Of a DNA stretch of 64,000 nucleotides, positions 9,321 through 17,517 are shown in pieces (within the stretch, counting starts at the first letter, position 1; the number at the start of each line of letters is the position of its first letter). The stretch comes from Mucilaginibacter gilvus (GTDB lineage Bacteria > Bacteroidota > Bacteroidia > Sphingobacteriales > Sphingobacteriaceae). The notes under the pieces are model-generated. The model saw only the letters and a program-made list of their open reading frames with translations. It was not told the origin of the DNA and searched no databases. Location: the NCBI RefSeq assembly GCF_004054195.1, contig NZ_SBIW01000007.1, positions 372,001-436,000 on the forward strand, in the 5' to 3' direction. The position numbers and the translations under genes are program-made.

Positions 9321-10136
9321 CTATTCGCTTTTATAAAGCACCCCTGCTTTCTCTGCAGATACTTTAATACCTTTTATCATGGCCGAGCTGAAACCGTTAT
9401 GCTCCATTTCGTTAAGGCCGGCTATGGTGCAGCCTTTTGGCGAGGTTACTTTATCAATTTCCTGTTCCGGGTGTGAGGCAAGTTGCAAGAGCAGGTCGGC
9501 AGCGCCTTTTGCGGTTTGTGCCGCCATTCTAAGCGCGTCGTGCGCGTGGAAACCTATCTCGGTACCACCCTGCGATGCCGCGCGGATAGAACGCAGGAAG
9601 AAGGCAATACCGCAGGCGCAAAGCGCGGTAGCGCTGGTCATCAGTTCTTCGTTGATCTGGATAGTAACGCCAACGGTATCAAATAACGATTTTACCAGGC
9701 TGACGTTCGCATCCGAAGCGGTATCGGTAGCAATGCAGGTCATGCTTTGGCCAATGGCAATGGCGGTGTTCGGCATAGCGCGGATCACCTGCACATCTAA
9801 AGCAAGTTGCTTGCGAATGTCCGCACAGCTTACGCCCGAGACAACGGATATCAGCAGGTGTTTGCTTTCTTGTGTAGCGGGTTGTATCTCGTCCAGTAAT
9901 TTATTTAACTGTTGCGGCAGAATTGCTAAAACCACAATATCAGCCTTACTAACCGCGTCTGCGTTATTTGCAGTTACGTTATACCCCTCGGCTGCCAAAG
10001 CGGCCAGGGCCCCGGTGTTGCGGCGTGTTAGTGTAATTTGCTGCGGGGTAAATATGCCCGCTTTTACTAATCCCTTAGCGAGGGCCAAACCAATGTTTCC
10101 GCTGCCTAATACGGCTATATGCTGTTGTGTATTCAT
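9321..10136 (-). CDS. proC: Pyrroline-5-carboxylate reductase
   Basis: 271 residues, the family's normal length. The N-terminal Rossmann motif GSGNIGLALAKGL, the conserved RAMPNTAIAIGQ segment near residue 120 and the C-terminal TSPKGCTIAGLNEME signature are intact. It reduces pyrroline-5-carboxylate to proline with NAD(P)H. It begins one base after the argB stop codon, so translation is probably coupled to argB. This tie between proline and arginine genes fits their shared use of glutamate-derived semialdehydes, though only arginine genes surround it. Confidence 0.94.
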   Translation of the reverse strand: MNTQQHIAVLGSGNIGLALAKGLVKAGIFTPQQITLTRRNTGALAALAAEGYNVTANNADAVSKADIVVLAILPQQLNKLLDEIQPATQESKHLLISVVSGVSCADIRKQLALDVQVIRAMPNTAIAIGQSMTCIATDTASDANVSLVKSLFDTVGVTIQINEELMTSATALCACGIAFFLRSIRAASQGGTEIGFHAHDALRMAAQTAKGAADLLLQLASHPEQEIDKVTSPKGCTIAGLNEMEHNGFSSAMIKGIKVSAEKAGVLYKSE

Positions 10137-10137
10137 C

Positions 10138-10929
10138 TTATTTGCTTAAACGTGTACCAAATCCCTTTTTATTTTCCAATTGCCCAAGGTCGTTCGAATG
10201 GCCGATAATAACCGCTTTAACGCCACATGAGATGGCTGTAAAAGCGTTATCAAGCTTTGGCAGCATGCCACTGTGGATCACCTTTTCCATTTTTAATTTC
10301 TCGTAACGTTCCGGGTCTATCTCTCTTATCAGCGAATCTTCATCATTAATATCCATTAGCACCCCTTTCTTTTCAAAGCAATAGATTAGTGTAGTTTCAT
10401 ACCTGCCAGATAGCGCTACCGCCAGTGCCGAAGCAATGGTATCGGCATTGGTGTTGAGCATTTGGCCTTCACCATCGTGCGTTAAGGCGCAAAAAACGGG
10501 TGTGAAACCACCATCAAGCAGTTTACTGAGATTTTCCGGGTTGATGGAGCCTTCGAAAAGATCACCCACAAAACCATAGTCTATCGTTTTAACCGGTCGT
10601 TTTTTGGCACGGATAAAATCACCGTCGGCACCGGTAAGCCCGATGGCGTTAGTGCCATAACGTTGCAGTTGAGCTACAATGTTTTTGTTGATGAGCCCAC
10701 CATATACCATGGTCACGATGCGTAGCGTGTCGATGTCGGTAATGCGGCGGCCATCAACCATCTGCGCTTCAATACCCATGCTTTCGCCAATTTGTGTGGC
10801 CACCTTACCGCCGCCGTGTACCAGGATCTTGCAGCCTTTTAGAGCCGTAAAATCCTTCAGGAAACGGTGCAGATTCTCCGAATTATCAATAACGTTGCCG
10901 CCAATTTTTATGATGTGCAGGGCTTGCAT
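10138..10929 (-). CDS. argB: Acetylglutamate kinase family (N-acylglutamate kinase)
   Basis: 263 residues. The amino-acid-kinase fold shows IIKIGGNVID at the N-terminus, VHGGGK near residue 40, GLTGADG and a conserved NTNADTIASALA segment. ArgB phosphorylates N-acetylglutamate. In organisms with succinylated intermediates the equivalent step would act on N-succinylglutamate, and sequence alone does not tell which is used here. It lies upstream of proC with a one-base gap. The rest of the arginine operon (argG to the transcarbamylase) is on the same strand but 6.6 kb away, with a plus-strand block and a PaiB-like gene between. Confidence 0.93.
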   Translation of the reverse strand: MQALHIIKIGGNVIDNSENLHRFLKDFTALKGCKILVHGGGKVATQIGESMGIEAQMVDGRRITDIDTLRIVTMVYGGLINKNIVAQLQRYGTNAIGLTGADGDFIRAKKRPVKTIDYGFVGDLFEGSINPENLSKLLDGGFTPVFCALTHDGEGQMLNTNADTIASALAVALSGRYETTLIYCFEKKGVLMDINDEDSLIREIDPERYEKLKMEKVIHSGMLPKLDNAFTAISCGVKAVIIGHSNDLGQLENKKGFGTRLSK

Positions 10930-11004
10930 GGTATTATATATAAGTTCGATGGCAATAATAGGGATTTTTTAGGGGATAGGGAAGAGTTGTTACCGCGTAG
11001 GTGA

Positions 11005-11204
11005 TTTAACCACAGAGGACGCAGAGGTTGAAAGAGCTTTTTGAGTGACTACGAATTTTATGAATGAGCAAATTTAATACTAACAAATCCTACTACTTTT
11101 TAATTCGTTACAAAGCAAAAAAATCGTGTTCAGTCATCACATGCTAAAGCTTCTTATTTCACTCTGCGGCTCTCTGCGAAACCTCTGCGTACTCTGTGGT
11201 TAAA
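11005..11204. repeat. 200-base element with 24-base inverted ends (AACCACAGAG type)
   Basis: The left end is TTTAACCACAGAGGACGCAG plus AGGT (11005-11028). The right end (11181-11204) is its inverted copy with 23 of 24 bases matching. Between them lies a weakened copy of the CACGAATTTCACGAAT motif (11046-11076), whose clearer copies are at 31208 and 40387, and an extra CTCTGCGGCTCTCTGCG near the right end. A lone half of the same kind (AAACGCAGAGGCCGCAGAGG) sits at 39405-39424. No coding potential. It resembles a non-autonomous inverted-repeat element of a type scattered through many bacterial genomes. Confidence 0.7.
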
Positions 11205-11288
11205 TAATAAACCATGTAATATGGCACCTGATTGTAAAGTATTACTCCCATTGTCAATTACTTGCGAATTGTAACTGTAAAATCAATT

Positions 11289-11332
11289 ATATAACTTAAA
11301 ATATAGTTGTAGAACTGAAAACTAAGTTATAT
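11289..11332. promoter_or_regulatory. Putative BlaI-type operator dyad
   Basis: ATATAACTTA (11289-11298) and TAAGTTATAT (11323-11332) form a perfect ten-base inverted repeat. Inside it is a second pair, TAGTT (11304-11308) and AACTA (11319-11323). The right arm overlaps the -7 box, so a bound dimeric BlaI-like repressor would block transcription of its own operon. The site is inferred from symmetry and position only. Confidence 0.6.
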
Positions 11333-11337
11333 ATTTG
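11307..11337 (+). promoter_or_regulatory. Promoter of the blaI/M56 operon, probably leaderless
   Basis: TATATTTG (11330-11337) is a perfect -7 box, with TTG (11307-11309) 20 bases upstream as a partial -33 box. Only four bases separate the box from the ATG at 11342, so the mRNA should start at or next to its start codon. Confidence 0.65.
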
Positions 11338-11341
11338 GTTT

Positions 11342-11710
11342 ATGGAAGAGTTAACCCGTACCGAAGAACGCGTAATGCAAATTTTATGGAAGCTGAAGAA
11401 GGCGTTTGTAAAGGATATTATTGATGCGCTGCCGGATGAACCGAAGCCGCCGTACAACACCATATCATCGGTAGTGCGGCTGCTGGAGAAAAAGGGATAT
11501 GTGGATTATAAAGCCTATGGCAAAACGTATGAATACTTCCCGGCCATTAGTAAAGCGGAATACCGGAAGGAATCGTTCAAAAAAATGTTCACCGGATATT
11601 TTGATAATTCGGCGGAGAGCCTTTTATCCTTCATGGTGAAAGAGCAAAAGCTGAGCGACGCGGATATCAAAAAAATTCAGGAAATGATCGAAAAAAACAC
11701 CAAAAAATGA
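11342..11710 (+). CDS. BlaI/MecI/CopY-family transcriptional repressor
   Basis: 122 residues, the length of BlaI-type repressors. The N-terminal winged helix (LTRTEERVMQILWKLKKAFV, then PPYNTISSVVRLLEKKGYV) is typical, and a C-terminal dimerisation helix region follows. In staphylococci such repressors bind dyads before beta-lactamase genes and are inactivated when a BlaR1-type sensor is triggered. Here the stop overlaps the start of an M56 peptidase gene by four bases, forming the usual repressor-sensor pair, and a perfect dyad covers the promoter. No beta-lactamase gene is nearby, so the controlled genes and signal are unknown. Confidence 0.92.
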   Translation: MEELTRTEERVMQILWKLKKAFVKDIIDALPDEPKPPYNTISSVVRLLEKKGYVDYKAYGKTYEYFPAISKAEYRKESFKKMFTGYFDNSAESLLSFMVKEQKLSDADIKKIQEMIEKNTKK

Positions 11711-13914
11711 AAACATTCATCTACTTGCTGCAGGTATCGGCGTGTACCGGTATTTTCTACTCATTCTACTTCCTGTTTTTAAGGAGGCTAACATTCTTTA
11801 CCCTAAACCGTTGGTATTTGCTGGCCACCCTGTTAATGAGCTTTGTAATACCCGCGCTAACATTTAAGGTTGATACGGTGCAGCCTTTGCCCATTATGGA
11901 GCCGGTAATGTATATGCAGAACATACAGCAGATAGTGCCGGCTGTGCAAATAGTAACAGGTAATGATGCCGCCGCTAAGCAGGAGTTTGATTGGATGAAT
12001 GCCTCGCGCATCACTTACGTTTGTATAGCAGTTTTATCATTAACGCATTTGTTATTCACTCTTGTCGCTTTCTTCCTGCGGGCAAGAAGCAAAAGACTGA
12101 TGGAAATTGGCAATGTAAAGGTTATCAAAGCCGGTAAAAAAGGTGGTAACAGTTCCTTCCTTAACGTGATATTTATAAATGATGATGAACTGGAGCCGGA
12201 AGAGGTGAAGCAAATTATTGCCCATGAATTGCTGCATGTAAAGTTTATACACTCTGCCGACAGGATAATTGCGCGGGTGGTACAAATTGGCTTGTGGTTT
12301 AACCCATTTGCCTACCTGTACATGCGTTCGATAGAAGAGAACCACGAATTTGAGGTAGACCGTATTGCCGCGGGAGAAGATGAAAAAGGGCTTTACGCGC
12401 AGTTGCTGTTTAAGCTGGCGGTATCAGGCCGTGGCTACCTGTTCCATAGTTTTAGTAAAGTGCCGCTTAAAAAGCGCATAGCCATGTTATTTCACAAACC
12501 AACATCCAATATGAAAAGAATTATTTACCTGCTTATTTTGCCCGTATTGCTGATAAGCTGCCTGGCATTTGCCAACTTACGATCTGATGAAAAATTGAGC
12601 GTAGTGGACGATCTGAGCTCATTGGGTAAACACCCTCTTGTGGTTATCGACGGAAAAGAATACAACGACGATATGCTTTACAAGATTGGGGGCAAGTGTG
12701 TATTGGGCATAAGCACTTTTAACCCGCCCGTTGTTAAACCTCAATATGTAAAATATGGCGATAAAATTAAAGACGGGCTGGTGATCATTAGCACCAAAAA
12801 CCATCAGATCACTTATCAAACAGCCATTGAGCGGGAAAATCTTGCGAAAAAGGCGAATATCCCGCGTAACCAGTTTTATAAGAGATTAAAGCTAAAAAAA
12901 GAGGATGGGAGCGGGTTTGATAAGTGTGTGATCCGTTTACCTTCCGGTGGCGGCATGACTACCGACCTGAAAACCGACGAAAGCATCGTATTTATTGCCG
13001 ACGGTAAGGTTTTTACTGAGCGGGAAGTAAACCAGGTAGAAGACTATGTAAAAACACATAAGTTTTACAGCTGGACAGCTGGCGAAACAGAAAAATACAA
13101 CGGTAATGCCGATAAGGATATTAGTGTGTATGCAAATTATTTCGCTTTCCTGAGCAGAACAGGCGATACCACAGTTGGCATTAATAAATATCGCCAAAAA
13201 GTAATGCGAAATGGTAAACGGGTACTCCCAAACCATAAAACGTTTGATGATTATAATAACTCTGATAAAGGAAAACAAGATAAGGCAGCTTCCGAAAAGG
13301 TATTGGGAAAGACGCTCATTTTTAAAGTGCTTGGAACGATAGACACCAGCTATCATAATATGTTTGCCGGTAAGCTTAAGGGCTACAAGGTAACGCAGGG
13401 AAACGATGAGTATGTTTTGCAAGCAGGAGGGAAGTACCATGCCATAGACGGCTCACTACAGCCGGGAGACGAAGTAGAGGTTAAAGTGCAGATGTGTTTG
13501 TATGGTCCCGATTCTCCCCTGATCATTTCTCCGGAAATGGTTACTAAAAGTGGCAAACTTATCTATCAGGCTGAAATGGAGAAAGCATTGGAATACGCAT
13601 TTCTTTATGAAGCCAATCGTGTTCGTTTTACCGATGGAAAAGTAACCGGTGTGCAGAAATACGCCAACGGTAACTGGAAAAGCGCCGTATTGCAGGTAGC
13701 GAACGGTTACAGGATAAAGTTCAACTTAAAACCGTCGGCGCCGGCTATAAAGAGCATCGCCGCCGGCGACCATGTATGGCTGCGTTTTGTGCATGAGATG
13801 AAAACAGGCGCAAAAGAGTACACAGTTAACGATTGGGTAGCCTTAAGTAACAAAGTGAAAGACTACGGTGTTAAAAACCCTGAATACTTTTATAAGTATT
13901 ATGAAAAAATATAA
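11707..13914 (+). CDS. M56-family membrane metallopeptidase (BlaR1-like) with a long secreted C-terminus
   Basis: 735 residues. The N-terminus has membrane helices (about 4-25, 35-52 and 102-124), then a cytoplasmic zinc-protease region with HELLH at 173-177 and EENHEFEVD near 210-218, and a further helix at about 271-289. Residues 290-735 are predicted extracytoplasmic and do not show the penicillin-binding SxxK/KTG motifs of true BlaR1, so the signal sensed is unlikely to be a beta-lactam by the classical route. The start overlaps the BlaI-type gene (ATGA), so the two are coupled. The M56 call is secure; the C-terminal part is unrecognised. Confidence 0.85.
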   Translation: MKTFIYLLQVSACTGIFYSFYFLFLRRLTFFTLNRWYLLATLLMSFVIPALTFKVDTVQPLPIMEPVMYMQNIQQIVPAVQIVTGNDAAAKQEFDWMNASRITYVCIAVLSLTHLLFTLVAFFLRARSKRLMEIGNVKVIKAGKKGGNSSFLNVIFINDDELEPEEVKQIIAHELLHVKFIHSADRIIARVVQIGLWFNPFAYLYMRSIEENHEFEVDRIAAGEDEKGLYAQLLFKLAVSGRGYLFHSFSKVPLKKRIAMLFHKPTSNMKRIIYLLILPVLLISCLAFANLRSDEKLSVVDDLSSLGKHPLVVIDGKEYNDDMLYKIGGKCVLGISTFNPPVVKPQYVKYGDKIKDGLVIISTKNHQITYQTAIERENLAKKANIPRNQFYKRLKLKKEDGSGFDKCVIRLPSGGGMTTDLKTDESIVFIADGKVFTEREVNQVEDYVKTHKFYSWTAGETEKYNGNADKDISVYANYFAFLSRTGDTTVGINKYRQKVMRNGKRVLPNHKTFDDYNNSDKGKQDKAASEKVLGKTLIFKVLGTIDTSYHNMFAGKLKGYKVTQGNDEYVLQAGGKYHAIDGSLQPGDEVEVKVQMCLYGPDSPLIISPEMVTKSGKLIYQAEMEKALEYAFLYEANRVRFTDGKVTGVQKYANGNWKSAVLQVANGYRIKFNLKPSAPAIKSIAAGDHVWLRFVHEMKTGAKEYTVNDWVALSNKVKDYGVKNPEYFYKYYEKI

Positions 13915-13937
13915 ATAGTTCTACTATCGAAAACAGA

Positions 13938-13969
13938 GCCGCAGAATTACCCTCTGCAGCTTTTTTTTT
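13938..13969 (+). terminator. Rho-independent terminator of the blaI/M56 operon
   Basis: GCCGCAG and CTGCAGC form a stem with one mismatch, followed by nine T residues. Confidence 0.7.
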
Positions 13970-14086
13970 GCACCACATAATTTGCTAAAAAATATTGCCA
14001 TTAAAAACACATATTTAGCTTGGGCTGTTACAGCTACACACAAACCGGCCGTTTTATAAGTACTTTGCGGTCTGTAACATGCAGCT

Positions 14087-15385
14087 ATGGATAAAAATAA
14101 AAACGCTAAACCACGTGTATTAATTATTGGCGGCGGTTTTGCCGGTGTACAATTGGCAAAGAATTTAAAAAATGCCCCGGTTGAGGTTTTACTGCTCGAT
14201 AAACACAACTATCATACCTTTCAACCGCTACTTTACCAGGTGGCAACGGGTGCAATTGAAGGCGATTCGATAGGCTTTCCTATCAGAAGGATCTTCAGCA
14301 GGCAAAAGAATTTTACCTTCCATTTGGCCGAAGTGCAGAAGATAGATACCGAAGCGAGAATTGTAACGGCCAACATAGGCGATATTCATTACGATTACCT
14401 GGTGATAGCCACCGGGGCAAATACCAATTACTTCGGTAATAAAGAACTCGAGCATTATACGCTCCCCATGAAAAATATTGCGGAGGCGCTAAACGTGCGC
14501 AGCCTCATCATCCAGAATTTGGAAAAGGCTTTGGTAACTGTTGACGAGGCCGAACGCGAAGCGCTGCTCACCTTTGTGGTGGTTGGCGGTGGGCCGACGG
14601 GGGTAGAGCTCTCCGGTGCTATCGCGGAACTGCGGAAATATATTCTTTGCAAAGATTACCCCGGCCTTTGCGATAAAGACATGAAAGTATATTTGGTGGA
14701 GGGGAAAGATAGGGTGCTGGGTGCCATGTCTGAACAGGCATCAATAAAAGCTAAAAAATTCCTCACTGATATTGGCATTACCATTTACAATGGCGTACAC
14801 GTTTCCAGCTACAACGGCGATATTTTAAAAATTGATAATGGTGTTGATATTAAAACCCGCAGCGTTTTTTGGGCCGCCGGCGTACGCGGCGAAATGCCCG
14901 AAGGGCTATTGTCCGAAGCCATTGCCAAAGGCGGCCGTATCCAAACCGATGAGATAAACCGGGTAACGGGGTATGAAAATATATTTGCTATAGGCGATGT
15001 TTCTTCTGTGGTAAGCGAAGCCAATCCCAACGGCTTCCCTGGTGTAGCGCAGGTTGCGCTACAGCAAGGTAAATGTTTGGCCAGTAATTTGTTATGTATC
15101 ATCAATAACAAGCCCACCGCGCCCTTTAACTACAATGATTTGGGGACGATGGCCACCATTGGCCGTAATAAAGCTGTTGCCGATCTGAAGCATTGGCACT
15201 TTCAGGGTTTTTTTGCCTGGTTCCTGTGGATGTTTGTACACTTGCTCTCGCTCGCCGGGTTTAGCAACAAGTCCATTGTGTTTTTTAACTGGGCCGTTAA
15301 TTACCTCACCCGTAACAGCGATAACAGGCTGGTTATCCATTCGTTCGATACCAACACCATGATGACCGATCCCGTGGCGAAATAA
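14087..15385 (+). CDS. ndh: Type II NADH dehydrogenase (NDH-2)
   Basis: 432 residues. FAD-binding IIGGGFAGVQLAKNL at residues 13-27, the NFHTFQPLLYQ-like active-site stretch (here NYHTFQPLLYQVATG), a second nucleotide fold VVVGGGPTGVELSG near 165 and a C-terminal AIGDVSS FAD loop are present. The last 60 residues carry the aromatic membrane-anchoring helices of NDH-2 (FQGFFAWFLWMFVHLLSLAG). It moves electrons from NADH to menaquinone at the inner membrane without pumping protons. The next gene, a Na+/H+ antiporter, follows in the same direction after 47 bases and may be co-transcribed. Confidence 0.92.
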   Translation: MDKNKNAKPRVLIIGGGFAGVQLAKNLKNAPVEVLLLDKHNYHTFQPLLYQVATGAIEGDSIGFPIRRIFSRQKNFTFHLAEVQKIDTEARIVTANIGDIHYDYLVIATGANTNYFGNKELEHYTLPMKNIAEALNVRSLIIQNLEKALVTVDEAEREALLTFVVVGGGPTGVELSGAIAELRKYILCKDYPGLCDKDMKVYLVEGKDRVLGAMSEQASIKAKKFLTDIGITIYNGVHVSSYNGDILKIDNGVDIKTRSVFWAAGVRGEMPEGLLSEAIAKGGRIQTDEINRVTGYENIFAIGDVSSVVSEANPNGFPGVAQVALQQGKCLASNLLCIINNKPTAPFNYNDLGTMATIGRNKAVADLKHWHFQGFFAWFLWMFVHLLSLAGFSNKSIVFFNWAVNYLTRNSDNRLVIHSFDTNTMMTDPVAK

Positions 15386-15432
15386 TAAAACTATTTACAC
15401 ATTCCTATGGTTGTAGCATTTAACCACAAAAT

Positions 15433-16677
15433 ATGCACCTGTTTCTCGTCATAGCGCTGCTGGTAATTGTAAGCGCCTTATATTCTTACATCAACGCCCG
15501 GTTTTTAAAACTGCCGGGCACTATAGGTATCATGGCGCTGGCCATCATCGGCTCGATCCTCACCATTGCGGTAGATAATCTTGACCCTAAGATAGCGCGA
15601 TACCTTACCCTGCTCGCCAAAAACATCAATTTTTCTACCACGGTACTAAATATTATGCTGGGTTTCCTGCTGTTTGCCAGCGCGTTTAATTTGAATGTAC
15701 GTAAGCTTAAGCGCGAGATGCGCCCGGTGCTCATATTAAGTACTTTGGGTGTAATACTTTCCACTGCTGTATTTGGTACATTACTTTATTACGTCGTCGG
15801 TTTAATTGATATAAAAATCCCTTACGTTTACTGCCTGCTGTTTGGCGCCTTGGTATCACCTACAGATCCGGTGGCCGTAGGGGCCATAATAAGAGGTTCT
15901 AAGCTGCCATCCAGCCTGGAGACGATCATATCAGGGGAGTCTTTATTTAACGACGGTGTAGGGCTCGTTTTGTTTATTACTTTGTTGGAGATAACCCGTA
16001 CCGGGCCAGAAAACATAGATCTTGCAAAGGCTGTGATGATATTTGTGCAAGAGGTATTCGGCGGTCTGGCACTCGGGGCTGTAACGGGGTTTTTGGCTTA
16101 TCGGCTTATGCTGTCCATCAAGGATTTCCAAACCATTGTATTGGTGTCGCTTGCGTTGGTGATGATCAATTCCGTGGTTGCTGAGATGCTTCATCTCTCC
16201 ATTCCCTTATCCGTGGTTACAGCAGGGTTATTGACCGGTGGCAGATCTATCAATGCCGATAACAAGGAGCATTCGCACGAAGCGCTGGAAAGTTTCTGGA
16301 ACCTGATAGATGAAATGTTAAACACCATGCTCATTGTAATGATAGGGTTGCAGATGGTGAATTTGCCCTATATCAAAAATTATTACCTCACCGGCGCTAT
16401 CGGAATAGTGCTGCTCTTGATCGCCCGATGGCTGAGTATAGCGCTTCCGCTAACTTTCCTAAGGCGCTCATTAAATGTAAGTTATAGCAATGTGAATATA
16501 CTCACCTGGGCAGGAGTGAGGGGCGGTATCACCATAGCCTTAGCGCTGGCATTGCCGGCATCTCCCTATCGCCATTTTATCCTTTCAGGAAGTTATTTTA
16601 TTGTGATATTCTCCATCATCGTGCAGGGGTTAACGTTGAACAGAGTGATCAATGCGTCGTATAGAAGTAAGGATTGA
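15433..16677 (+). CDS. CPA1-type Na+/H+ antiporter (NhaP-like)
   Basis: 414 residues with about twelve membrane helices and almost no soluble tail. The transport-site signatures of the cation:proton antiporter-1 family are visible: SPTDPVAVGAI (about residues 137-147) and ESLFNDGVGLVLF (about 166-178). The protein exchanges cytoplasmic Na+ (or K+) for external H+ at the inner membrane. It follows ndh closely. The short C-terminus distinguishes it from the longer NhaP2 and K+/H+ types. The ion preference is inferred. Confidence 0.9.
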   Translation: MHLFLVIALLVIVSALYSYINARFLKLPGTIGIMALAIIGSILTIAVDNLDPKIARYLTLLAKNINFSTTVLNIMLGFLLFASAFNLNVRKLKREMRPVLILSTLGVILSTAVFGTLLYYVVGLIDIKIPYVYCLLFGALVSPTDPVAVGAIIRGSKLPSSLETIISGESLFNDGVGLVLFITLLEITRTGPENIDLAKAVMIFVQEVFGGLALGAVTGFLAYRLMLSIKDFQTIVLVSLALVMINSVVAEMLHLSIPLSVVTAGLLTGGRSINADNKEHSHEALESFWNLIDEMLNTMLIVMIGLQMVNLPYIKNYYLTGAIGIVLLLIARWLSIALPLTFLRRSLNVSYSNVNILTWAGVRGGITIALALALPASPYRHFILSGSYFIVIFSIIVQGLTLNRVINASYRSKD

Positions 16678-16723
16678 GGCGACCGGAGGTGTTAATAGTA
16701 GAGCATCACTTCCTTTCCCACAT

Positions 16724-16822
16724 CGTCGTTGCGAGGTACGAAGCAATCTCTAAACAGGACAAGTCCGCCGGGCATGTCACCTACTTACCTATCGGGAGGT
16801 TGCTTCGTGCCTCGCAATGACG
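16724..16822. repeat. Inverted-repeat element of the GCGAGGCACGAAGCAATC type
   Basis: The left arm at 16724-16750 and right arm at 16796-16822 are 27-base inverted copies with 24 matches around a 45-base centre. The core TTGCGAGGCACGAAGCAA is a widely scattered non-coding bacterial repeat. It lies between the convergent antiporter and PaiB-like genes and could fold into a long hairpin in either transcript. Confidence 0.75.
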
Positions 16823-16849
16823 GTTGGGGACAATCGGCACAGCGGGGGA

Positions 16850-17461
16850 TTAATCCTTCAACCCAGCCATATATCCCGCAATGTCCTTCTCGTTCTGATC
16901 TGCAGAACCCCTAAACGATTTAACAATATTCTCACGCTCTACCTCAGTTCTATTTTGACTCAGCTTCTTTTTACCCTGGATGTCTTCAACGACAATTTCG
17001 AACCCGACAATCCCGTTCATCATCTTAAACTTATAGTCATCAGGCAATTGCGCCCATTGCTTTAAGTAATTGGCCTCGTAAAAACCGATCATCTTTTCCA
17101 GTAATTTGGCTACTTCGGCCTTGTCTTCTATCAAATTCGCTTTGCCATAAGCGTGTACCGCAAGATAATTCCAGGTGGGTACGTTAAGTTCCTTTTCGTA
17201 ATTGGATGGGGAGATGTATGCGTGAGGCTCGGTGAATATTACCAGCGAGGTCTCGTTAAAAACAGCTTCGGATTGTAGGTTAGTCTTAGCAAAATGGGAG
17301 ATTAAAACCAATGTGCCTTCCCGTTGCTCAATCAAAAAAGGCAGGTGCGTTGCCTGTGGTAAGCCGTCCATATTCGTCACGATAGTGGCGAAGCTGTACT
17401 TCTGCATGAACCTTATAATCTCTTTACCATCAGTTATTTGAAAATATTTTGGCGTATACAT
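16850..17461 (-). CDS. PaiB-family FMN-binding protein
   Basis: 203 residues from the ATG at 17461 (MYTPKYFQ). This start matches the family's N-terminus; a longer open frame upstream would run into the transcarbamylase gene. The PaiB family (FMN-binding split barrel, described as a negative transcriptional regulator in Bacillus) is recognised from the FMQKYSFATIVTNMDGLPQATHLPF opening in pieces (FATIVTN and QATHLPFL), the HFAKTN segment and AYISPSNY. The role here is unclear: many homologues are probably small-molecule-binding flavoproteins. It lies 56 bases downstream of the transcarbamylase on the same strand, but the intervening repeat makes co-transcription uncertain. Confidence 0.82.
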   Translation of the reverse strand: MYTPKYFQITDGKEIIRFMQKYSFATIVTNMDGLPQATHLPFLIEQREGTLVLISHFAKTNLQSEAVFNETSLVIFTEPHAYISPSNYEKELNVPTWNYLAVHAYGKANLIEDKAEVAKLLEKMIGFYEANYLKQWAQLPDDYKFKMMNGIVGFEIVVEDIQGKKKLSQNRTEVERENIVKSFRGSADQNEKDIAGYMAGLKD

Positions 17462-17466
17462 AGGAG

Positions 17467-17503
17467 TAGAATCAAGAGTTAGAACCAAGAGACAAGACAG
17501 AAT
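17467..17503 (+). repeat. Interspersed direct repeat, copy 2
   Basis: TAGAATCAAGAGTTAGAACC to GACAGAAT: a near copy of 7981-8018 in the same orientation. It sits directly before the PaiB-like gene. Confidence 0.6.
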
Positions 17504-17517
17504 AAAAAGCAGTACGG

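Larger units (their letters stand above)
10930..11341. other. 412-base intergenic region between argB and blaI
   Basis: It holds a 200-base element with 24-base inverted ends (11005-11204) and the dyad and promoter of the BlaI-type gene (11289-11337). No coding sequence is visible. Confidence 0.7.

Noticed and set aside
9379-10149. 256-residue open frame opposite proC
   Set aside because: Shadow of proC; no recognisable family.
11005-11204. Insertion sequence with transposase
   Set aside because: The inverted ends enclose only 200 non-coding bases; no transposase frame exists here or next to any of the other repeats.
11342-13914. Beta-lactam resistance operon
   Set aside because: BlaI/M56 pairs are common regulators; no beta-lactamase is nearby and the sensor lacks penicillin-binding motifs.
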